Source: Salinibaculum sp. SYNS191
GTDB taxonomy: Archaea; Halobacteriota; Halobacteria; Halobacteriales; Haloarculaceae
Length of the DNA: 64,000 nucleotides
Assembly (NCBI RefSeq): GCF_037338445.1
Contig: NZ_CP147838.1
Location: 2,356,001-2,420,000 of the forward strand
Reading direction: 5' to 3'
A program made the translations under genes and the position numbers. Positions 45,053 through 53,066 of the stretch are shown here, in pieces; the stretch's first letter is position 1, and each line of letters begins with the position of its first letter. A model generated the notes under the pieces. That model was given only the letters and a program-made list of their open reading frames with translations. It was not told the DNA's origin and did no database searches.

Positions 45053-46306
45053 TCAGACCGACACCGTCTCGCCGAGTTCCGGTGCCGCCGCGTCGAACCC
45101 GTCCCCGCGCAGTTCCTCGGCGAACGCCCCGCAGCGGTCGCCGTGGTTGACGAGAATGGGGGTGTCCCGGTACTCGCCGAGGACGGCGAGCAGTCCGTCG
45201 CGGTCGGCGTGGGCGGAGAAGTCGTACTGCTCGACCTGCGCGCTGACCGGCATCCGCCGGCCGTCGATTTCTGCGCTACCGGTCTCCACCAGGTCCCGGC
45301 CGGGTGTCCCCTCGACCTGATAGCCGGTCAGCGCTATCTTGTTCGTCGGGTGCGTCCGGATTTCGGGGATGTAGGTCATCGCCGGGCCGCCGGAGAGCAT
45401 CCCGCTCGTGGTGACGATGGCGGCGTTCTCGTTAGCGATGCGCTTGCGCTGGCCGTCCCGACCGTCGACGACGCGGGCGTGGGAGGCCGCCCGTTGCAGC
45501 GCGTCGGCGTCGCGGACGAACTCGGGGTACTGCCGGAGCATGTCGGTCACCCGGACGCCCATCCCGTCGACGTAGCAGGGGATGTCGTACGCCTCGCAGA
45601 TGAGCAGCATCTCCTGGGTCCGGCCGATGGCGAAAGCGGGGACGACGACGGTGCCGCCCTCCCACAGCGTCGTCTTCACGCTCTCGGCGAACCGCCGCTC
45701 GACTTCCTCGCGGGGGTCGTGGTCCACGTCGGAGTAGGTGCTCTCGGTGACCAGGACGTCGGCGTCGGGACGGGCGGTGGTCCCGGCCATCAGCCGCTGA
45801 TTGTCGGTGTGGTAGTCGCCGGTATAGAGCAGGCGCGTCTCCCCGTCGCTGACGAGGACGTGCGCGCTCCCCGGGATGTGGCCGGCGTCGAAGAACGTGA
45901 CCTCGTGGCCGGCCGCCTCGAAGGTCTCCCCGAAGCCGTGAGTCCGGGAGACCTGGGTGACCCGGCGGAGTTCCTCCTCGGTGAACGGACAGCCGTAGGT
46001 CCCGCCGTGGAGCTTCAGGGTGTCGCGGGCGAGCGTCAGCGCGAGGTCCCGCGTCGGCGGCGTCCAGTGAATCGGCGGCCGGCGGTCGCCGGCAAGCAGC
46101 GCGGGAATCGCGCCGACGTGGTCGAGGTGGCCGTGGGAGACGACGACGGCGTCGGGCGCTACCGACGGGCCGCCGCCCCGCGAGAAGCCGAGCGGGAACT
46201 GCGGCGGGTTCCCGGTCAGGGTACCGTAGTCCAGCAGCAGGGAGTCGTTGACGAGGATGGCACTCCGGCCCACCTCGCCAGCGCCGCCGAGAAACCGCAG
46301 GTCCAT
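45053..46306 (-). CDS. Beta-CASP metallo-beta-lactamase nuclease
   Basis: A 417-residue RNA-processing nuclease of the CPSF73/aCPSF2-like class. Zinc ligands H58xH60xD62H63 are in SHGHLDHVG. Later beta-CASP blocks are present: GDYHTD, TESTYSD (motif A acid), PAFAIGRTQE, TSGMLSGGPA and QVEQYDFSAHAD (His motif). It lacks N-terminal KH domains, so it is not FttA/aCPSF1. It probably trims or cuts RNA 3' ends. Divergent from the small helical protein at 46451. Confidence 0.92.
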   Translation of the reverse strand: MDLRFLGGAGEVGRSAILVNDSLLLDYGTLTGNPPQFPLGFSRGGGPSVAPDAVVVSHGHLDHVGAIPALLAGDRRPPIHWTPPTRDLALTLARDTLKLHGGTYGCPFTEEELRRVTQVSRTHGFGETFEAAGHEVTFFDAGHIPGSAHVLVSDGETRLLYTGDYHTDNQRLMAGTTARPDADVLVTESTYSDVDHDPREEVERRFAESVKTTLWEGGTVVVPAFAIGRTQEMLLICEAYDIPCYVDGMGVRVTDMLRQYPEFVRDADALQRAASHARVVDGRDGQRKRIANENAAIVTTSGMLSGGPAMTYIPEIRTHPTNKIALTGYQVEGTPGRDLVETGSAEIDGRRMPVSAQVEQYDFSAHADRDGLLAVLGEYRDTPILVNHGDRCGAFAEELRGDGFDAAAPELGETVSV

Positions 46307-46450
46307 TGCCCGAGGCTAGCCGCTGGCGTCGTTTCACGGCGTCGGTTTCGCCTCGCCCGCTGTCTTGCGACGGCCGCCGCTTCCGGCGGATGTCGCCGGG
46401 TGACCAACCGTTTCACGCCCGCGGGCCGACGCTTCGCCGGAGGCTCACCA

Positions 46451-46978
46451 GTGGACGAGGACACCATCGCGACGTATCTGGACCGCTACGCGGAGACACA
46501 GGGCGTGTTGCCCGAGCGCCTCGACGACTTCGGCGACCGGTACCGCGACCAGGGCCACCTCACCCGCGAGCAACTCTACGACATCGCCTACGAGTCCTCG
46601 ACGCGCAGCGCCTACCACGTCGAGTCGAACCCGGAAGCGCGGTGTCGCGAGGTGACCGCGAACGTCCTCGCGGTCGACGGCGACTTCTCGAAGATTCACT
46701 TGCTCTCCGGACTGTCGGGGTTCAAGGCCCCGACCGCATCCTGCGTCCTGACCGCCCTGGACCCGACCCGCCACGCCGTCGTCGACACGCGGGTGTGGGC
46801 GACGCTGGAGCGCTTCGACTACCTCGACGGCCGCAAGGAGTCCTTCGACGCCGCCGACTACGTGGCGATGATGGGCCCCATCAGGGACATCGCGGCTGAC
46901 ACCGACTTCACCACTGCCGAGGTCGGCTACGCGCTGTTCGCCTACGACGTCGAGCACCGCGAGGGCCGACTCCACTGA
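46451..46978 (+). CDS. Uncharacterised HhH-containing protein
   Basis: A 175-residue mainly helical protein, start GTG at 46451. The segment LLSGLSGFKAPTASCVLTAL followed by HAVVDTRVWATL looks like a helix-hairpin-helix plus the VDTH/R stretch of HhH-GPD DNA glycosylases, but no catalytic Lys/Asp pair is clear. I do not recognise a precise family. It diverges from the beta-CASP nuclease and ends 42 bases before the VOC gene. Confidence 0.7.
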   Translation: MDEDTIATYLDRYAETQGVLPERLDDFGDRYRDQGHLTREQLYDIAYESSTRSAYHVESNPEARCREVTANVLAVDGDFSKIHLLSGLSGFKAPTASCVLTALDPTRHAVVDTRVWATLERFDYLDGRKESFDAADYVAMMGPIRDIAADTDFTTAEVGYALFAYDVEHREGRLH

Positions 46979-47020
46979 CCGGCCACGCGTATTATCCGCC
47001 TGGCTAACGTACTGGGGGTT

Positions 47021-47860
47021 ATGACCGCCGGGACCTCGCTTCTGCCACCCGACACCGCCGTCGGCAGGGTCGCCCTCCGGGTCGACGACCTCGACCGCCT
47101 GGTCGACTTCTACACCTCCGTCGTCGGCCTCGCCGTCCTGGCGCGGACCGACGACCAGGCCACGCTGGGGGCGGGCGGTCGGCCGCTGCTGGAACTGGTG
47201 CGCGGGCCCGACGCCCACCCCCGGTCGCGCGAGGAAGCGGGGCTGTTCCACACCGCCTTTCGCGTCCCCGACCGGGCCGCTCTCGGGGCGGCGCTCTCCC
47301 GGGTCGAGACGTCCTGGCAACTCACCGGTGCGTCGGACCACCGCGTCAGCGAGGCGCTGTACCTCTGGGACCCGGAGGACAACGGCATCGAGATATACCG
47401 CGACTTCCCACGCGAGGAGTGGCCCACCGCCGACGGGCGCGTCGGGATGGACACGCTCCCGCTGGAACGCGACGCCCTCCGCGCCGAGTCCAGCGGCGAC
47501 GACGCACTGCCCGACGGGGCCGACGTCGGCCACGTCCACCTGGAGGTGACGGACCTCGACGCGGCCAGGGCGTTCTACGAGGACACGCTGGGGCTGGGCG
47601 TGCGCGCGGAGTGGACTGGCGCGGCCTTCCTCGCGGCGGGGGACTACCACCACCACGTCGGACTGAACGTCTGGAGCGGCCGCACCGCCCCCGCCGCCGG
47701 CCGGGGTCTCGACTGGTTCGAACTGGTGGTGCCGGCGGACGCACTCGCCGCCGTCCGCGACCGCGTTGCCGAGGCTGGCATCGCGGTCACCGAGACCGCC
47801 GAGGGCATCCTCGTCCGCGACCCCGACCGGCTCGCCGTCCGCATCTCTGTGGGCGAGTGA
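47021..47860 (+). CDS. VOC family protein (CatE/YfiE-like dioxygenase)
   Basis: A 279-residue two-module glyoxalase/extradiol-dioxygenase-fold protein. Each half has the VOC pattern: VGRVALRVDDLDRLVDFYTSVVGL (about 14-37), LFHTAFRVPD and LYLWDPEDNGIEIY in the first, and VGHVHLEVTDLDAARAFYEDTLGL in the second. The His/Glu positions for a metal are visible (H in LFHTAFR, E in GIEIY, H in VHLEV). Substrate unknown, perhaps a catechol or an electrophile. Confidence 0.87.
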   Translation: MTAGTSLLPPDTAVGRVALRVDDLDRLVDFYTSVVGLAVLARTDDQATLGAGGRPLLELVRGPDAHPRSREEAGLFHTAFRVPDRAALGAALSRVETSWQLTGASDHRVSEALYLWDPEDNGIEIYRDFPREEWPTADGRVGMDTLPLERDALRAESSGDDALPDGADVGHVHLEVTDLDAARAFYEDTLGLGVRAEWTGAAFLAAGDYHHHVGLNVWSGRTAPAAGRGLDWFELVVPADALAAVRDRVAEAGIAVTETAEGILVRDPDRLAVRISVGE

Positions 47861-47922
47861 CCTGCCCCGGGTGCCCCCGCTACGCTGGGGCACACAGTTT
47901 ATACTGGTCAGCGAGGCGAATA

Positions 47923-47944
47923 CCCCGACCCACCGTGGTCGGGG
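47923..47944. repeat. Left-end hairpin of the IS element
   Basis: 8-pair stem with loop caccgt, 61 bases before the tnpB start at 48005. Hairpins like this are the recognition sites of IS200/IS605 transposases. Confidence 0.6.
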
Positions 47945-48004
47945 ATGAAGCCGACAATCTGCAAAAAAACATTAAGTAGACACACTACAAATCAGCAGAC
48001 AGCG

Positions 48005-49007
48005 ATGGAATACAGTCACCGCTACCGCGCTTACCCGACAGACGAGGTAGCGGAGCGACTGGAACACCATCTCGACATTCATCGCCAACTCTACAACCAC
48101 GTCCGATGGGACTACGAAAACAGTCCTGAAGACGACAAACCGTCTGAGTACGACCAGAACAACAAACTCCCCGAGTGGAAGCGCAGGTGGCTGGTGTTCG
48201 GTGACCTGCACTCGAAAGCCGCACAAGCCACCGTCGCCCGCTTCCACCACAACCTCACCGTTCTGAGCGAACTCAAAGAGAACGGGTACGATGTTGGTCG
48301 GCTCAAACGGCAAGCACCCAGCGAGTACCGAAGCGTGACGTACAATCAGTCTGGTTTCGACCTCGATGAAAAGCGGGGTCCACACCAGCGACGGCAAGAC
48401 CGTGGATTGGCTCAACCTCGAAGACGAGTACGAGCGTCTTCGACGCGAGCAACGCAAACTCTCGCGGAAAGAACACGGTAGTCGGAACTACGAGAGACAA
48501 CGCCAGACGGTCGCCAAAGTGAAGCGCCGGATTCGTCGCAAAGTGCTAGACTATCAGCACAAACTCACGACGTGGCTCGTCAAGACGTATGACGCCGTGT
48601 TCGTGGAAGACCTCAACGTTCAGGGGATGCTTCAGGGCGACGGCAACGCTCGGAACAAGCAGGATGCGGCGTGGCGACAATTCATTCAACTTCTCGAATA
48701 CAAGGGCGACCTGTACGGCACGCACGTCGTGCAGATCGAAGCCGGGGGGACGACGAAGGAGTGCGCCCGGTGTGGTGTGGAAACCGCGAAACCCATCTGG
48801 GTCAGGGAACACTCCTGCCCGGCGTGTGGGTTCGAGACGGATCGGGATGCGAACGCGGCGATGAACGTCCTCCGACGCGGCTTTGCTGAACTAGGGTTGG
48901 GATGGCCCGAAGACACGCCTGTGGAGACTGTGACCGCTACGGACACCACTGATTTCCAGCGCGTGTCTGCACGTCACGTCATCGAAACAGGAAGCCTGCC
49001 CTCGTGA
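48005..49007 (+). pseudogene. tnpB: TnpB (OrfB) with internal deletion and frameshift
   Basis: The N-terminal half (48005 to about 48378, MEYSHRYRAYPTDEVAERL... to SGFDLDEKRG) and the C-terminal half (from about 48366, VHTSDGKTVDWLNLEDEYERL) are in different frames. Roughly 80-90 residues expected between them, including the RuvC-I segment with the first catalytic Asp (GxDxG), are missing. RuvC-II Glu (VFVEDLNVQG), the zinc ribbon (CARCG...CPACG) and RuvC-III Asp (DRDANAAMNVLR) remain. An RNA-guided nuclease activity is therefore lost. Confidence 0.88.
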
Positions 49008-49039
49008 GAGGGGGATTCCCCGCGCCACCGTGCGCGGGG
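48999..49039 (+). ncRNA. Right-end hairpins/possible omega-RNA end
   Basis: Hairpin ccctc-gtga-gaggg (48999-49012) overlapping the tnpB stop, followed by the 8-pair hairpin at 49018-49039. TnpB guide RNAs come from the gene's 3' end and right end, so this is where the scaffold would be. Activity is unlikely given the broken protein, although such RNA could still be made. Confidence 0.4.
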
Positions 49040-49075
49040 TAACATTCAAACTGCAGTGACGTGTCTGTCCTCAAT

Positions 49076-49510
49076 ATGCTTCCGCCGGGGCGACTGAAGC
49101 AACTCGTCCTGTTCGTGGGGCTGTATCTCCTGTTGTCGCTGCCGCCCTATGCGGCGCTGAACCCCGACGTCGTCACCGGCGTCGTCCGCCGGTCGCTCCC
49201 GCCGGGGCCGTTCGTCGCCGCCCTGCTGGTCGGGGCCGCAGCCGTGGTCGGAGCCGGTCTCGTCCGCGGGTCCGCCGGCGTCGAGCGCTACGTCCGGTTT
49301 CTCCTCTCGCCGACCGACTGGCTGTCCGTGCTGGTCGCGCTCTCGTTCGTGCTGGCCGCGGTGTCGTGGTGGGCGGTTCCGGAACTGGTCCTGCGCTACG
49401 TCGGGCGCGTGGACCTCGGCGTCCTCTACTTCCTCGTCTTTCTCGCGCACTCGCCGATGCTGCTGTTCCTGTCGCTGTTGACCGCTGCCGGGTTTACGCA
49501 GGGTGAGTGA
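49076..49510 (+). CDS. Small four-helix membrane protein
   Basis: A 144-residue integral membrane protein with four hydrophobic segments (about 8-26, 42-62, 80-102 and 115-138). No motif or family recognised. The ATG at 49076 is used; an in-frame GTG at 49061 is possible. It begins only 37 bases after the IS right hairpin, so its original promoter may have been displaced or supplied by the element. Confidence 0.65.
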   Translation: MLPPGRLKQLVLFVGLYLLLSLPPYAALNPDVVTGVVRRSLPPGPFVAALLVGAAAVVGAGLVRGSAGVERYVRFLLSPTDWLSVLVALSFVLAAVSWWAVPELVLRYVGRVDLGVLYFLVFLAHSPMLLFLSLLTAAGFTQGE

Positions 49511-49925
49511 TACTGTCGGCTCCACTCCCCCGCAGCATTTCGGCACCACGGGTACCGCATCTCTCTCCGACGGCATAGCAAACAGTATGGAGGGTGTGGC
49601 ACACCGGTTCCCATGCCCGTTCTTCGCTCTTCCTATCCGTTCAATACAGAGTACCTTTTTCCCGGTCGGGTTTCCTCGCTCGCTTCGCGCGCACGGCTTC
49701 GCCGTTCGCGCATCCGAGACGCTCCCGCTGGTCGCGTCTCGCGCTCGCTGCGGGAACCACTCCCGGCAAAAATCTACGCTAAAAAGGCTGAACGCTCGGC
49801 TCCGGCTCGCGTTCAGTGAACCGCCTCGCTTCGCTCGGCGGATGCTTGTCGGACTGCAGACCGCTCAATTAGCTGGCTGACTGACCGGCCAATACCGAGG
49901 AGGCGTTACGAAGCATCGACGAAGA
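49511..49925. repeat. Palindrome-rich intergenic region
   Basis: 415 bases with no credible gene, packed with short inverted repeats: gctcgcttcgcgcgc, cacggcttcgccg, gaacgc...gcgttc (49788-49814) and ccgcctcgcttcgctcggcgg (49820-49840). The composition and the motif GAACGC/CGCTCGC resemble the palindromic insertions in lipA and pheT. Confidence 0.45.
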
Positions 49926-50156
49926 ATGAGAAACGACTTTGCAGGATGGGGAGTAGCGCGGGATATGGCCGATAGTGCCCTCCAGCATCAGTTACAACGA
50001 ATCCAGTTGCTGTTGGTGTTAGCCGTGAGCCTCCTTAGCGGGGTAGTCTTCGGGAGAGACCCCGGTGGTGAAGTGGTTTTAGCCATTTTGAGTTTTGCTG
50101 GTCTCAGTCTGGTACTACTGGCGATTGTAGCTTTACAGGCTCCCGTCTCGGAGTAG
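49926..50156 (+). CDS. Small membrane protein, possibly acquired
   Basis: A 76-residue protein with a polar N-terminus and two hydrophobic helices (about 27-43 and 49-70). Its codon use is markedly less GC-rich than its neighbours (many tta, ttt and agt codons), unlike the surrounding chromosome. It lies after the palindrome-rich region and the IS element. No family recognised. An in-frame ATG at 49965 is an alternative start. Confidence 0.5.
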   Translation: MRNDFAGWGVARDMADSALQHQLQRIQLLLVLAVSLLSGVVFGRDPGGEVVLAILSFAGLSLVLLAIVALQAPVSE

Positions 50157-50200
50157 ACAACCTGTCGGCACATACGCACGCTCACTGCGCAGGTGATGCA

Positions 50201-50246
50201 CTCAACGGAACCCGAATCAACTACTCGACGGAACTCGAATCAACTA
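50201..50246. repeat. Two-copy 23-base tandem repeat
   Basis: Two adjacent 23-base units (ctcaacggaacccgaatcaacta and its copy), differing at two positions, in the gap before the esterase gene's 3' end. No further copies seen. Confidence 0.6.
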
Positions 50247-50284
50247 CCTCCTGAGCTGTTCTCTGACGACCCCAACAGTACGAG

Positions 50285-50920
50285 CTACAGCAGGCGGTCG
50301 ACCATCCCGGCGACGTAGGTCAGTTCGTCCTCGTTGACGCCGTGGCCCATGCCCTCGTAGATGCGCTTCTCCACCTCGGCACCCAGGCGCTCGAACACCT
50401 CCGCGGTCACGTCGACGCGCTCGACGGGGATGTGCGGGTCGACGTCGCTACAGCCCAGGAACGCCGGCGTGCCGTCGAGGTCGCCCTCGTAGTCGTCGGG
50501 GTCGACCGTCTCGCCGATGAGGCCGCCGGAGAAGGCGACGACGCCGCCGTACCGGCGCGGGTTGCGCGCGACGAACTCGCTGGCGAGACAGGCCCCCTGT
50601 GAGAAGCCGAGCACGACTACCTTCTCCGCCGGAATCCCCGCGTCGGTCGCCGTCGCGACGGCGTCGCCGACGGCCTGCAGCCCCGACGAGCGGCCGGGTT
50701 CGTTCCGCTCGACGGGTTCGAGGAAGGAGTGGGGGTACCAGGTGTTGCGCGCGGCCTGGGGGGCGAGCATGGCGACGCCGTCCCGGCCGAGGCGCTGCAT
50801 CGAGGTGACGATGCTCTGTGCCGTCGCGCCGCGGCCGTGGACGAGCACCAGCGCCACGTCGGCCTCGTCGACTGGTGGGCCGACCGTGACCACCGGCTGG
50901 TCCTGGTGTGGGCCTGTCAT
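50285..50920 (-). CDS. Carboxylesterase/phospholipase (alpha/beta hydrolase)
   Basis: A 211-residue serine hydrolase of the phospholipase/carboxylesterase (Abhydrolase_2) group. Motifs: LVLVHGRGATAQSI (oxyanion region), nucleophile elbow VLGFSQGACLA, Asp in GCSDVDPHIP, and the catalytic His in YEGMGHGVNEDEL. Related bacterial proteins sit beside hydroquinone-resistance (Mhq) genes. Here it diverges from an HxlR regulator and is near two VOC proteins, which fits a detoxification or catabolic set. Confidence 0.92.
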   Translation of the reverse strand: MTGPHQDQPVVTVGPPVDEADVALVLVHGRGATAQSIVTSMQRLGRDGVAMLAPQAARNTWYPHSFLEPVERNEPGRSSGLQAVGDAVATATDAGIPAEKVVVLGFSQGACLASEFVARNPRRYGGVVAFSGGLIGETVDPDDYEGDLDGTPAFLGCSDVDPHIPVERVDVTAEVFERLGAEVEKRIYEGMGHGVNEDELTYVAGMVDRLL

Positions 50921-51056
50921 GGGTGAGGGGTCTCCATGGCCACTCTCAGGTCCGCCACGGGGATGAGTGTCCCGCTGGTGGACGGACCCCGCGGTCTCGG
51001 GAATCGCGGCGCTGTCCGCGGACTCTCACGACGCAGGAGCTTCCGTCGTGTTACCT

Positions 51057-51072
51057 GGTTCGGATACGAACC
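51057..51072. promoter_or_regulatory. Operator-like dyad upstream of the HxlR gene
   Basis: Perfect GGTTCG-gata-CGAACC, 31 bases before the HxlR-family ATG and in the divergent region with the esterase. This is the expected place for autoregulation. Confidence 0.55.
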
Positions 51073-51102
51073 TTCTTGGGGGCCAGGGCCGAACGGAGGG
51101 TA

Positions 51103-51456
51103 ATGGCAATCGAGGAACGCCGTTCGCAGTCCGAGCAGGACGGTCCGTGTTCGGTCATCGACTCGCTGGAACAGATCGGTTCGAAGTGGCGACTCGTCGT
51201 GCTCCACGACCTCCAGGAGGGCGAGAAGCGGTTCAACGAACTCAAGACGTCCACCTCGGCCAGTTCGCGGACGCTCTCGCGCGTGCTCGACGACCTCCAG
51301 GAGATGGACTTCGTCGAGCGGCGGATGGAGGAGGACGCCCCGGTGGCGACCTACTACTCGCTGACGGCGAAGGGCCGGTCGCTGTGTCCGGTCTTCGATG
51401 CCATCGAGTCCTGGGCCGACGAGTGGGTCGAGGTTTCGGACCCCGCCGACGACTGA
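51103..51456 (+). CDS. HxlR-family transcription regulator
   Basis: A 117-residue winged-helix regulator of the HxlR/DUF24 type. It shows the family core CSVIDSLEQIGSKWRLVVLHDLQEGEKRFNEL, SSRTLSRVLDDLQEMDFVER and YSLTAKGRSL. Cys16 at the N-terminal helix start is the residue that senses electrophiles, thiol stress or hypochlorite in several relatives. It overlaps maoC by one base (TGATG), so the two are co-translated. The dyad at 51057 is a candidate operator. Confidence 0.92.
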   Translation: MAIEERRSQSEQDGPCSVIDSLEQIGSKWRLVVLHDLQEGEKRFNELKTSTSASSRTLSRVLDDLQEMDFVERRMEEDAPVATYYSLTAKGRSLCPVFDAIESWADEWVEVSDPADD

Positions 51457-51899
51457 TGGAGGGTGGATTCGAGGCGGTGTCCGTCGGCGACGGCTTCACC
51501 ACCCGCGGGCGCACGGTCACCGAGGCGGACGTCGTGAACTTCGCGGGCGTCAGCGGCGACTTCAACCACCTGCACACCGACGCCGAGGTGATGGCCGACT
51601 CCCCCTTCGGCGAGCGCATCGTCCACGGCGCGCTGGTCTTTTCGGTGCTGACGGGACTGGTCTGGCAGTCCCGCAGCGACGCCGCCCGCGAGCACGTCGT
51701 CGCCTTCTACGGCATCGACCGCATGCGCTTCGTCCAGCCACTCTTTATCGGCGAGACGATACACGGCGACGTGGAGGTCGTCGACAAGGAGCCGACCGAC
51801 CACCCCAAAGCTACCGGCGTCGTCCGCCAGGAGGTCGCCGCCGTCAACCAGGACGACGAGACGGTCCTGTCCTGTGAGTTCCTGCTGCTGGTCGAGTGA
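51456..51899 (+). CDS. MaoC-like hotdog dehydratase
   Basis: A 147-residue hotdog-fold protein of the MaoC/(R)-specific enoyl-CoA hydratase type. The catalytic Asp/His motif is FAGVSGDFNHLHTDAEVM (about 28-45), and GERIVHGALVFSVLTGL follows. It may hydrate short enoyl-CoA thioesters. It is coupled to the HxlR regulator by a one-base overlap and converges on the BKACE gene, suggesting acyl-CoA or keto-acid catabolism. Confidence 0.92.
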   Translation: MEGGFEAVSVGDGFTTRGRTVTEADVVNFAGVSGDFNHLHTDAEVMADSPFGERIVHGALVFSVLTGLVWQSRSDAAREHVVAFYGIDRMRFVQPLFIGETIHGDVEVVDKEPTDHPKATGVVRQEVAAVNQDDETVLSCEFLLLVE

Positions 51900-51900
51900 G

Positions 51901-52743
51901 TCACAGCCCCAGCAGGTCCCGGGCCTGTTTCGGCGTGGCGACCGGCCGCCCCAGCGTCTCCGCGACGTCGACGACCCGCTCGACCAGTTGCGCGTTGCTC
52001 TCGGCCAGTTCGCCCCGCCGGTAGTAGACGTTGTCCTCCAGGCCGACGCGGACGTGCCCGCCGAACAGGAGTCCCAGCGTCGCGAAGGGAAGCTGGTGGC
52101 GGCCGAATCCCAGCGTGTTGAACAGCGCGCCGTCGGGGAGGTTGTCGATGGCGTTGATGAAGTTCCGCGGGCGGGGTCGCGTCAGCGTTCCGGGGCCGAA
52201 GATGAGCGTCGCGTAGACGGGGTCGGCTACCGCCCGGCGCTCCAGCAGGCCGTGGACCTCGTTCAGGTGGCCGTCGTTGAACACCTCCAGTTCGGGTTTG
52301 ATGCCGCGGTCGACCATCTCCGCGTGCAGCGAGTCGACCAGCCCGCGGGTGTTCTCGCTGGTGAGGTGGTCGTAGCGGTTGAGCGGTCCCATGTCGAGCG
52401 ACGCCATCTCCGGCGGCGGGTCCGTCCGCAGCGGCCGGTGGCGCAGGTCGTCGGGCGCGCCGGTCCCGCCCGTCGAGTGCTGAATCACGATGTCGTCGGC
52501 GTGGCGGCGCACCGCGTCGTCTATCTCCTGGAAGCGCTCGGTCGAGAACTCGCGCTCGCCGTTCGGCCGGCGGGCGTGGAGGTGGACGACGGCCGCTCCC
52601 GCGTCCTCGGCGGCGGCCGCGGCCCGGCCGATTTCTTCCGGGGTCTCCGGAATCGCCGGGTTGGCTTCCTTCCCGTGGACGCCGCCGGTCAGCGCCGCCG
52701 TGACGATGGCCGGTTCGCCGGCCAGGAAGTCGTCGTAGGTCAT
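51901..52743 (-). CDS. BKACE (DUF849) beta-keto acid cleavage enzyme
   Basis: A 280-residue TIM-barrel enzyme of the BKACE family (3-keto-5-aminohexanoate cleavage type), which condenses a beta-keto acid with acetyl-CoA and splits it. Markers: IVTAALTGGVHGKEANPAIPETPEEI, GAAVVHLHARRPNGE (metal His pair), GGHVRVGLEDNVYYRRGELA near the C-terminus. The exact keto-acid is unknown. Its start overlaps the end of a small Cys-rich protein by four bases. Confidence 0.93.
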   Translation of the reverse strand: MTYDDFLAGEPAIVTAALTGGVHGKEANPAIPETPEEIGRAAAAAEDAGAAVVHLHARRPNGEREFSTERFQEIDDAVRRHADDIVIQHSTGGTGAPDDLRHRPLRTDPPPEMASLDMGPLNRYDHLTSENTRGLVDSLHAEMVDRGIKPELEVFNDGHLNEVHGLLERRAVADPVYATLIFGPGTLTRPRPRNFINAIDNLPDGALFNTLGFGRHQLPFATLGLLFGGHVRVGLEDNVYYRRGELAESNAQLVERVVDVAETLGRPVATPKQARDLLGL

Positions 52744-52955
52744 GGTTCCCCCTCGCCGGCCGCGTCGCTCCCGGTCGTCCCACGGTGCTCGCGGTAGATT
52801 TCGCAGTCCGTCGCGTGGTCCAGCTCGTAGCGGTCGTTGCAGACGTCCGCCCGCATCGGCTGGACGAACTCGGCGGCGGCGGTGCAGTAGGCCCGCTCGC
52901 CGTCGAACGCGTGCCCGTCGCCGGCCGCGCGGTACTCCAGGTAGGGGCAGGTCAC
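52740..52955 (-). CDS. Small Cys-rich haloarchaeal protein
   Basis: A 71-residue acidic protein with four cysteines (3, 24, 39, 51). The spacing is wider than a zinc ribbon and could ligate zinc or an iron-sulfur cluster. The C-terminus is acidic and low-complexity. No named family recognised. It overlaps the BKACE start by four bases and is the first gene of that pair, so it is likely co-expressed. Confidence 0.75.
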   Translation of the reverse strand: MTCPYLEYRAAGDGHAFDGERAYCTAAAEFVQPMRADVCNDRYELDHATDCEIYREHRGTTGSDAAGEGEP

Positions 52956-53066
52956 GTTCCGGTTTGGGCGCGTGTCGAGTTAACGATTCCTCGCGGTGAC
53001 ATCGACGTCACCTGGTGACGCCGGCGTCGGCGAACAGTCACGTTCGTCCGGCCCCTACATATCTGC

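Larger units (their letters stand above)
47915..49050 (+). mobile_element. Decayed IS200/IS605 (IS1341-type) element
   Basis: A TnpB-only element. Both ends have hairpins sharing the loop CACCGT: 47923-47944 (ccccgacc/ggtcgggg) at the left and 49018-49039 (ccccgcgc/gcgcgggg) at the right. No TnpA is nearby. The outer boundaries are approximate. Its codon use is less GC-rich than its neighbours. The tnpB gene is broken (separate entry). Confidence 0.75.
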
